From Pseudomonas sp. AKS31 (GTDB lineage: Bacteria; Pseudomonadota; Gammaproteobacteria; Pseudomonadales; Pseudomonadaceae), in NCBI RefSeq assembly GCF_023634765.1, contig NZ_JAMLFX010000007.1:98756-162755 (forward strand): DNA of 64,000 nt, read 5' to 3'. The notes under the pieces were generated by a model. It did no database searches and had not been told where the DNA came from. It saw only the letters and a list, made by a program, of their open reading frames with translations. Positions 57,220 to 64,000 of the stretch are shown one piece after another. The position numbers and the translations under genes are program-made. How positions within the stretch are numbered: position 1 is the first letter of the stretch; each line of letters begins with the position of its first letter.

Positions 57220-58947
57220 ATGAAGTTTCCAGGAAGATTTACCAGTGGCGTGCTCATGCTGTTAACCAGCTGCGCGGCGCTGGCGCAAAGTGAATTGGAC
57301 GTGCGGATCAAACCGTCCAACGATGAACTTAAAGCCAATATAGAAGGCTATATCGGCAGCCTCGGCGACCGTGACGAAGAAGCCCTGCAGCGCTTCAGTC
57401 GCGGTGCTGAAGAGCAGGCGCGCAAAGCGGCGCAGGCGTTGGGCTACTACCAGCCGCAGATCGAAAGTGACGTCAAGGGCGGCGACAAACCGCGCCTGGT
57501 GTTGAACATCGATCCCGGCGAGCCGATTCACCTGCGCAACGTCACCATCCGTGTCGACGGCCCGGCGGCCTCCCTCAAATCCTTTCGTGTACCGAGAAGC
57601 GACGCGCTCAAGTCCGGCGCGGTGCTCAACCATGGCCGTTACGAAGACGCCAAAAGACTTATTCAGAATCAGGCCTCGCGCTTCGGTTTTTTCAGTGGCC
57701 GTTTCACCAGTCAAAAACTCATGGTCGACCCGCGCGCCGGGGTGGCCGACATCGAACTGATCTACGAAAGCGGCCCGCGTTATGCGCTGGGCAAAGTCAA
57801 ATTCGAAGGCGACACGCCGTTCGACGAAGACCTGCTGCAACGCATGGTGCCGTTCAAGGAAGGCGAACCCTACGACTCCGAGCTGATCGCCGAATTGAAC
57901 CGCGATCTGCAATCGAGCGGTTATTTCGAAGGCATACGCGTCGATGCCGCACCCACCGCAGCAAAAAACGATGTGATTCCGGTCGACGTCAAACTCGACA
58001 CGCGCAAGCCCCGCACCATGGGCCTGGGCCTCGGTTATTCGACCGACGTCGGGCCACGCATCAAAGCCAACTGGACGCGCCACTGGGTCAACCCGCAAGG
58101 CGACAGCTATGGCTGGGAAGCCGAACTCTCGGCGCCACGGCAAAACGTCGGGCTGTTCTATGACATCCCGCTCGACCCGCCGCTGACCGACAAACTGCGC
58201 TGGGCCGGCGGTTATCAATTCGAAGACATCGACGGTTCCGACACGCTCAGCAAACTGCTGACCTTCGGCCCGGAATGGCACAGCAAATTACCGAGCGGCT
58301 GGCAGCGAGTGATCTCGCTGAAATGGCAGCGCGAAGAGTACGAACTCGGTGACGACTCCGGCCTGAGTACCTTGCTGATGCCCGGCATCAGTTATTCGTA
58401 CCTGAAAAGCGACAACCGCATCGACCCGCACAACGGCTATCGCCTGAGCTTCGAAAGCAAAGTGGCGAAGGAAGGCCTCGGCTCGGACAACAACCTTCTG
58501 TATGGCACGGCGCTGGTCAAAGGCCTGACCACGGTGTTCGACAAACACCGCTTGCTCGGTCGCGTGCAGGTCGGCGGCAGTGCCACCAACGGCTACAACT
58601 CGATCCCGCCGTCGCTGCGCTTCTTCGCCGGTGGCGATCAAAGCGTGCGCGGTTACGACTACCAGAGCCTGTCGCCGAAAAACTCTGATGGCGATCGAAT
58701 CGGCGGCCGCTACATGGTCGCCGGCAGCGTCGAGTATCAATACTCGATCGCCGAGAAATGGCGCGTCGCGACCTTCGTCGACCAGGGCAACTCCTTCAAT
58801 AAACTCGAACTGCCGAACCTCAAGACTGGTGTCGGTATTGGTGTGCGCTGGGTTTCGCCGGTGGGGCCGATCCGCCTCGACCTGGCCCACGCACTCGACG
58901 ACGATGGCGGCATCCGGCTGCACTTTTCCATGGGGCCTGAGCTGTGA
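57220..58947 (+). CDS. tamA: Translocation and assembly module outer-membrane subunit TamA
   Basis: A 575-residue Omp85-family outer-membrane protein that, with TamB, helps insert certain beta-barrel and autotransporter proteins. The signal peptide ends AALA before QSELDVRI. Three POTRA domains (about 24-260) are followed by a 16-strand barrel with the Omp85 motif FAGGDQSVRGYDYQSLSP and C-terminal VGPIRLDLAHALDDDGGIRLHFSMGPEL. ATG at 57220 starts the signal directly. Its stop overlaps the GTG start of tamB. Confidence 0.95.
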   Translation: MKFPGRFTSGVLMLLTSCAALAQSELDVRIKPSNDELKANIEGYIGSLGDRDEEALQRFSRGAEEQARKAAQALGYYQPQIESDVKGGDKPRLVLNIDPGEPIHLRNVTIRVDGPAASLKSFRVPRSDALKSGAVLNHGRYEDAKRLIQNQASRFGFFSGRFTSQKLMVDPRAGVADIELIYESGPRYALGKVKFEGDTPFDEDLLQRMVPFKEGEPYDSELIAELNRDLQSSGYFEGIRVDAAPTAAKNDVIPVDVKLDTRKPRTMGLGLGYSTDVGPRIKANWTRHWVNPQGDSYGWEAELSAPRQNVGLFYDIPLDPPLTDKLRWAGGYQFEDIDGSDTLSKLLTFGPEWHSKLPSGWQRVISLKWQREEYELGDDSGLSTLLMPGISYSYLKSDNRIDPHNGYRLSFESKVAKEGLGSDNNLLYGTALVKGLTTVFDKHRLLGRVQVGGSATNGYNSIPPSLRFFAGGDQSVRGYDYQSLSPKNSDGDRIGGRYMVAGSVEYQYSIAEKWRVATFVDQGNSFNKLELPNLKTGVGIGVRWVSPVGPIRLDLAHALDDDGGIRLHFSMGPEL

Positions 58948-61900
58948 AGCGTGGTTTGAAAATTACGGCGCTGGCGTTGTTGGCGCTGGTGTTGTTGATT
59001 GTGTTGAGTGTCACCGCCGTACTCGGCACGGCGGCCGGCAGCCGCTGGGTGCTGGGCCTCGTACCGGGTCTGACAGTGGAGAATTTCCAGGGTCGCCTCG
59101 GCGGGCAATGGAGCGCCGATCATCTGCTGTGGCAGCAGGACAGCAGTCGCGTCGAGCTGAACAAGGCAATCTTCGCCTGGTCACCGCTGTGTCTGATGCG
59201 CATGACGCTGTGCATCGAACAGCTCAAGGCTGATCAGGTCATTCTGCAATTCCCGCCGAGTGAAGAAACCACCGAGAGCGGCCCGATCAAACTGCCGGAT
59301 CTGCAATTGCCGGTGGCCATCGAACTGGGCGACGTGCAGGTCGGTAGCCTGCTGTTCAACGGCAGCGAACAGCTCAAGGGCTTGCAATTGGCGGCGCACT
59401 GGACCGCCAAGGGCATGCAGATCGACAGCGTGAAATTGCAGCGCGACGAGCTCAGCCTGAACCTGTCCGGCACCCTTGAACCGAGCGGCAACTGGCCGCT
59501 GAACATCGCCGGTGACCTGACGCTTCCGTCACCGGGCACGGGGCCGTGGACGCTGGCGTTGAAGATTGACGGCGACCTGTTGAAAACCCTCAACCTGCAC
59601 GCCGATAGCCGTGGCTACCTCGACGGCCAGTTGAGCGGCGAGTTGCAACCGCTGGTGGAAAACCTGCCGGCCAAGGTGCGCATCACTTCCGACGCGTTCA
59701 AGCCGAGCGCCGACCTGCCGGACACGCTGCAACTCAATCAATTGGTACTGACCGGCGAAGGCGACCTGAAAAACGGTTACCAGCTCAACGGCAACGCCAC
59801 GCTGCCCGCCGATAAAGGCCCGGTCGCGCTGCTGCTCAAAGGCAAAGTCGACGCCAGCGGCGCGCAGATTGCCGGCCTCGACCTGACGGCCAACGACAAG
59901 CAAAGCCTCAAACTCACCGGCAGTGTCGACTGGAGCAAAGGCCTCAGCGCCCAAGCCAATATCAACTGGCAGGACTTTCCGTGGCACCGGCTCTATAACG
60001 AAATTGACGAGCCACAAGTGGCTTTGCGTACCTTCACGGGCGAAGTTTCCTACACCGATGGTCAGTACCTCGGCAACTTCGCCGCTGCACTGGATGGCCC
60101 GGCGGGCGCGTTTACCTTGAGCAGTCCGTTTAGCGGCAGCCTGAAACAGATCGCCTTGCCGCAACTGACAATGGAAGCCGGGCAGGGCAAGGCCGAAGGG
60201 CACGTCAACGTACAGTTCGCCGATGGCATCGCCTGGGACACCGCGCTGGAACTGTCGGCTCTCAACCCGGCGTACTGGGTCGCCGAATTGCCGGGCACGT
60301 TAGCTGGACCGCTGAAAAGCACGGGCGAAATGAAAAACGAACGCCTGAGCCTGACCGCCGACCTTGACTTGAAAGGCAAACTGCGCGGGCAACCGGCGGT
60401 CCTCCAGGCCAAGGCTGACGGCGCTGGCGAACAGTGGAACCTCAACGCCCTGCAAATCCGCCTCGGCGACAACAGCATTAACGGCAAGGGCAGCCTGCAG
60501 CAGAAACTCACCGGGCAGATCGACATCAAGCTGGCGCGTTTGGCCCAGCTCTGGCCGCAGCTGCGCGGGCAGGTCAACGGTCAGGTCAATGTGGCTGGCA
60601 CGCTGAAGGCGCCGCAGGGCAAACTCGACCTGCAAGGTTCGCAACTGGCGTTCCAGGATAATCGCCTGCAAAGCCTCAACCTCGACGCCACGCTCGACAG
60701 TGCACAACGGGCGAAGATCGATCTGAAAGGCAGCGGCATTCAGGCCGGTGACACCAACCTGGGCACGTTGACCGCTAGCGCTCAGGGCGACATCAAGAAT
60801 CAGAAACTCAACCTCGACCTGATCGGGCCGAAGCTGAAACTCGCCCTCGGTCTGGACGGCAATCTGGACAAGGGCAACTGGCGTGGCCGCCTGGCCAGCG
60901 GCGATATTCAGGCCGGCGGCCAGGACTGGAGACTGCAAAGCCCGGCCAAACTCGAACGCCTCGCTGACGGCAAAATCAACTTCGGCGCGCATTGCTGGAT
61001 GTCCGGCAATGCCAGCCTGTGCGGTGAAGATCAACGGCTGATGCCGGAGCCGAAACTGCGTTACCACCTCAAGCAGTTCCCGATTGAAAGTCTGGCGCAA
61101 TGGCTGCCGAAAGACTTCGCCTGGCAAGGCAAGCTCAACGCCGACCTGCAACTGGACCTGCCGGCCAGCGGGCCCAACGGCGTGGTCAGCGTCGACGCCA
61201 GCGGCGGCACCTTGCGCATGAAGGAAAAGGATCAGTGGCTGGATTTTCCGTACCAGACCCTGAAACTCACCAGCAAACTGACGCCGAAACGCGTCGACAC
61301 TGAACTCAACTTCGTCGGCGGCAAACTCGGCGAGTTGCTGGTGCAGGCGCAGCTCAATCCGCTGCCGAAAAACAAACCACTGAGTGGTTCGTTCCGCCTC
61401 TCCGGGCTTGATCTTTCGGTGGCGCGGCCGTTTGTTCCGATGGTCGAAAAACTAACCGGGCGCCTGAATGGTAGCGGCACCATTTCCGGCGGATTGCTGG
61501 CGCCGTTGGTCAACGGCACCGTGCAGCTCAGCGACGGCGAAGTGTCCGGTGCCGAGTTGCCGATGGAACTGCAGAATCTGCAACTTACCGCCCTGATTGC
61601 CGGCGAATCGGTGCGCCTCGATGGCGGCTGGAAAAGTGGCAAGAGCGGGCAGGGCAGCCTCAACGGTAACGTCGCCTGGGGCCAGGCACTGATGGTCGAT
61701 CTGGCGCTCAAGGGCACGCAATTGCCGGTCACCGTCGAGCCTTATGCCAAGCTGGAAGTGGCGCCGGACCTGAAGATTTCCATGGCCGGCGACGAGCTGA
61801 AAATCGCCGGCAAAGTGCAGGTGCCCCGAGGCGAAATCACCGTGCGTGAGTTGCCGCCATCCACGGTGAAAGTCTCCGATGACACGATCATCGTCGGTGC

Positions 61901-62618
61901 GCAGACCGAAGAGGGCAAGCCGCCGATGGCGATGAAAATGGACATCGACGTGGTGGTTGGCGAAGACAAACTGGCCTTCGCCGGATTTGGTCTGACCGCC
62001 AACGTGCAAGGTCATGTGCACATCGGCGACAACATGGACACCCGTGGCGAACTCTGGCTCAACGATGGCCGCTACAGTGCCTACGGCCAGCGCCTGCAAG
62101 TGCGCCGTGCACGTCTGTTGTTCGCCGGCCCCCTCGATCAGCCGTATCTGGACATCGAAGCGATCCGTCAGACTGACGATGTGATCGCCGGTATTCGCCT
62201 CAGTGGCAGCGCCGAGCAACCGACCACGCAGATCTTCTCCGAGCCGGCGATGAGCCAGGAGCAGGCGTTGTCCTATCTGGTGCTCGGCCGTCCGCTGAGC
62301 ACCAGCGGCGAGGACAACAACATGCTCGCGCAAGCGGCGTTGGGTCTGGGCTTGATGGGCAGTTCCGGGGTTACCAGCGGTCTGGCCAAGGATCTGGGGA
62401 TTCAGGACTTCCAGCTCGACACGGCGGGCAGCGGCGATGCCACCAGCGTGGTGGCCAGCGGCAATATTACCGAGAAGCTCAGTTTGCGTTATGGCGTTGG
62501 CGTGTTTGAACCGGCCAGCACCATTGCGCTGCGTTACAAGCTGAGCAAGAAGGTCTATGTCGAGGCGGCGAGTGGCGTGGCCAGTTCGCTGGATATCTTC
62601 TACAAGCGCGATTTCTAG
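58944..62618 (+). CDS. tamB: Translocation and assembly module inner-membrane subunit TamB
   Basis: A 1224-residue AsmA-like/DUF490 protein spanning the periplasm from an N-terminal membrane anchor (GLKITALALLALVLLIVLSVTAVLG) as a long beta-taco groove, ending in the conserved TamB domain (SGAEQPTTQIFSEPAMSQEQALSYLVLGRPLS ... YVEAASGVASSLDIFYKRDF). It works with TamA and in phospholipid transport between membranes. The start is GTG overlapping the tamA stop (GTGA), so translation is coupled. Length is typical. Confidence 0.95.
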   Translation: MKRGLKITALALLALVLLIVLSVTAVLGTAAGSRWVLGLVPGLTVENFQGRLGGQWSADHLLWQQDSSRVELNKAIFAWSPLCLMRMTLCIEQLKADQVILQFPPSEETTESGPIKLPDLQLPVAIELGDVQVGSLLFNGSEQLKGLQLAAHWTAKGMQIDSVKLQRDELSLNLSGTLEPSGNWPLNIAGDLTLPSPGTGPWTLALKIDGDLLKTLNLHADSRGYLDGQLSGELQPLVENLPAKVRITSDAFKPSADLPDTLQLNQLVLTGEGDLKNGYQLNGNATLPADKGPVALLLKGKVDASGAQIAGLDLTANDKQSLKLTGSVDWSKGLSAQANINWQDFPWHRLYNEIDEPQVALRTFTGEVSYTDGQYLGNFAAALDGPAGAFTLSSPFSGSLKQIALPQLTMEAGQGKAEGHVNVQFADGIAWDTALELSALNPAYWVAELPGTLAGPLKSTGEMKNERLSLTADLDLKGKLRGQPAVLQAKADGAGEQWNLNALQIRLGDNSINGKGSLQQKLTGQIDIKLARLAQLWPQLRGQVNGQVNVAGTLKAPQGKLDLQGSQLAFQDNRLQSLNLDATLDSAQRAKIDLKGSGIQAGDTNLGTLTASAQGDIKNQKLNLDLIGPKLKLALGLDGNLDKGNWRGRLASGDIQAGGQDWRLQSPAKLERLADGKINFGAHCWMSGNASLCGEDQRLMPEPKLRYHLKQFPIESLAQWLPKDFAWQGKLNADLQLDLPASGPNGVVSVDASGGTLRMKEKDQWLDFPYQTLKLTSKLTPKRVDTELNFVGGKLGELLVQAQLNPLPKNKPLSGSFRLSGLDLSVARPFVPMVEKLTGRLNGSGTISGGLLAPLVNGTVQLSDGEVSGAELPMELQNLQLTALIAGESVRLDGGWKSGKSGQGSLNGNVAWGQALMVDLALKGTQLPVTVEPYAKLEVAPDLKISMAGDELKIAGKVQVPRGEITVRELPPSTVKVSDDTIIVGAQTEEGKPPMAMKMDIDVVVGEDKLAFAGFGLTANVQGHVHIGDNMDTRGELWLNDGRYSAYGQRLQVRRARLLFAGPLDQPYLDIEAIRQTDDVIAGIRLSGSAEQPTTQIFSEPAMSQEQALSYLVLGRPLSTSGEDNNMLAQAALGLGLMGSSGVTSGLAKDLGIQDFQLDTAGSGDATSVVASGNITEKLSLRYGVGVFEPASTIALRYKLSKKVYVEAASGVASSLDIFYKRDF

Positions 62619-62648
62619 ATCGCGCTTTCTCCTGAACCGAGTCGCTTC

Positions 62649-62740
62649 AATCGCTGGCAAGCCAGCTCCCACAGGTTTCTCTGGCGTACATGAATGTTTT
62701 GTACGGCATCAACCCTGTGGGAGCTGGCTTGCCAGCGATG
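62649..62740. repeat. Paired REP element, family B
   Basis: Arms at 62649-62674 and 62715-62740 lie between the converging tamB and usher genes. Confidence 0.95.
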
Positions 62741-62748
62741 GCGTCTTC

Positions 62749-64000
62749 TCAGTCAGCCACTGGCGCGCGGCACACCAGCGAAGCTCGCTCGTAATTCAAC
62801 GCCTTGTCACGCTCGGGCAGTGCATACGACGCCTCGCAGCGCTGGCCTTGCCAGTTGATGGTCAGGGTGCCGGCGTCGTCCGCGACCAGCGCCAGTGCCT
62901 TGCCGCTCGGGTCGGAGATCGCCAGTTGCTTGCCGGCGGCGTCTTCCAGTGACGCCCCAAACGGAATTGGCTGGTGCTGCGCATCGAACAGGGCGAATTG
63001 CACCCGCCGCCCGGTCTTGCTCGCGTAGCGCGCCAGCACCACGGCACCACGGCGCGGCACCACTTGCCGGGTGGCGTTTTCAATTTCGAAATCACCGCCC
63101 AGATCTCGGGTATCGAGGCTGATCCAGTTGACTCGATACGGCTGCGCATTGGACACCACGGCGTAGCCATTGCCAGCGGTTTTGGCCCCGGAGAAGCTGG
63201 CGATCTTCACGCCTTCGACACCCTCGACCTGCGCCAATGCGAAAGTCTCACCGACGGTCTGCCCAAGGTTGATCCCGCCAGCGTGGCCGACAATCGACCC
63301 GGCAACGTTGAGATTCTGCGCATTGTAGCCACGGCCCTGGCTGTAACCGGCACTGATGTCCATCATCGACGTCCGTGTGCTGAGGTTGGCCGAACCCGTG
63401 CTGCCGCCGTTGCGACTGTTGCCGCCCTGCACCGAGTAGTAGGTATCGCTGTCTTCGGACAAATAGCCGTTGATGCCCATCTGGGTGCTGCTGGTGTCCT
63501 TCTGCGTACTGGCCGAAACGAAAGCCCTCGGCGCGCGCGGTTTCGAGCCCAGCGGAAACGACACTGAGAGATTGAACAACGTGTCGTTGTTCGCCGGCCC
63601 ATAGTTGCCGACGTCCTTGGTGTAAGTCGCGCTGAGGTTGTAGCTGACCTCGCCCCAATAATTGCTGTAACCGGCCGACAGGCTCTGCGAACCGCCGCGT
63701 CCCCAGTAGCGCTGGTCGCTGGCGTTGAGGTAGATGCTGCCGAACTGCTGATTGCGCCCCAGGCTCTGGTTGACGGTCAGGTCGGTGCGGGTTTTCGAAT
63801 TACCGATACGCTGCTCGCCCTCGCGGCTCAGTTCCTCGACGTGTTCGCTCAAGGTGCGATAGCCCTCGGTCGAATAGCGATAGGCCGCGAGGGTAAAGTT
63901 GGTGTCGGTGCCGGTGAACGTTTTGGCATACAACGCGCGCAAGCTGTTGCCCTTGACGGTCCGGCCAGAGGTGCGGCTGTTGGAGTGAGTCAGGTCGAGC
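62749..64000 (-). CDS. FimD/PapC-type outer-membrane fimbrial usher (partial, 5' end outside window)
   Basis: The C-terminal 417 residues of a chaperone-usher fimbrial usher; the frame stays open to the window edge, so the start lies beyond 64000. Barrel signatures include LGRNQQFGSIYLNASDQRYWGRGGSQ and WGEVSYNLSATYTKD, followed by the C-terminal PapC domain (about the last 75 residues: IPFGASLEDAAGKQLAISDPSGKALALV ... YERASLVC). It is of the FimD/PapC class, unlike the archaic Csu usher at 30917, so a second fimbrial operon extends out of the window. It converges on tamB. Confidence 0.93.
   Translation of the reverse strand, partial: LDLTHSNSRTSGRTVKGNSLRALYAKTFTGTDTNFTLAAYRYSTEGYRTLSEHVEELSREGEQRIGNSKTRTDLTVNQSLGRNQQFGSIYLNASDQRYWGRGGSQSLSAGYSNYWGEVSYNLSATYTKDVGNYGPANNDTLFNLSVSFPLGSKPRAPRAFVSASTQKDTSSTQMGINGYLSEDSDTYYSVQGGNSRNGGSTGSANLSTRTSMMDISAGYSQGRGYNAQNLNVAGSIVGHAGGINLGQTVGETFALAQVEGVEGVKIASFSGAKTAGNGYAVVSNAQPYRVNWISLDTRDLGGDFEIENATRQVVPRRGAVVLARYASKTGRRVQFALFDAQHQPIPFGASLEDAAGKQLAISDPSGKALALVADDAGTLTINWQGQRCEASYALPERDKALNYERASLVCRAPVAD

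Noticed and set aside
61452..62672. Minus-strand frame (406 codons) opposite tamB
   Set aside because: Antisense shadow beginning in a REP element, no domain seen.

Overview
The window looks like chromosome of a Pseudomonas fluorescens-group bacterium. The grounds are: high-GC coding with strong codon bias; the clpX-lon-hupB-ppiD order; a leucine/isovalerate (liu) regulon controlled by a MerR-type LiuR; two non-coding RNA loci that read as PrrF (Fur-controlled) and CrcY (sigma-54/CbrB-controlled); and three families of paired REP sequences of the kind abundant in this species group. No insertion sequence, prophage, integrase or CRISPR array was found. The window is ordinary core and accessory chromosome, with several compact accessory modules.

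Layout. 1-6.4 kb is the proteostasis block (clpX, lon with a heat-shock-like promoter, hupB with a strong sigma-70 promoter, a decayed tRNA-like sequence, ppiD). 6.6-14.1 kb is mixed: a DUF2242 lipoprotein, an unannotated 28-residue acidic microprotein, an AraC regulator downstream of an exported nitrilase-fold protein that has lost its catalytic Cys and Lys, fadH, an ACC-deaminase-like PLP enzyme, and a cytochrome b561. 14.1-15.1 kb is an AT-rich island leading to a gene with 12 perfect VAPTKP repeats and a C-terminal row of PDG repeats resembling the eukaryotic centriolar Tcp10_C/G-box fold. 15.2-22.3 kb is an aminoethylphosphonate module: phnWX with one LysR regulator, and a second unit of OPA-type transporter plus FAD amine oxidase with a paralogous LysR. 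22.4-27.6 kb has an orphan short VgrG, a YebC-family protein, an LRR-protein kinase fusion and a ZapE-like ATPase.

27.8-34.2 kb is a complete archaic (Csu-type) chaperone-usher pilus operon: four SCPU-domain pilins, chaperone, usher and two-domain tip protein. 34.4-37.4 kb is an ECF sigma/anti-sigma pair divergent from a membrane-anchored catalase-like peroxidase and a cytochrome b561; the two directions carry the same ECF promoter with identical 14-bp spacing. 38.8-41.5 kb has an M14 (cytosolic-carboxypeptidase-like) peptidase, the PrrF-like sRNA, a DUF6124 protein and an S24/HTH repressor.

41.6-51.3 kb is the leucine catabolism region: liuABCD on one side, liuE-liuR on the other, with an acyl-CoA synthetase and the CrcY-like RNA between them. 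Three near-identical palindromes mark LiuR sites. 51.4-64 kb contains a LysR/acyl-CoA dehydrogenase pair, a PstS-like/OmpA fusion, xthA, a GNAT protein, tamA-tamB and, cut by the window end, a FimD-type usher gene facing tamB.

Starts were moved inward from the longest reading frame wherever a later ATG (or GTG) with a ribosome-binding site, a signal peptide or family length argued for it. The family calls come from reading motifs, not from database searches.
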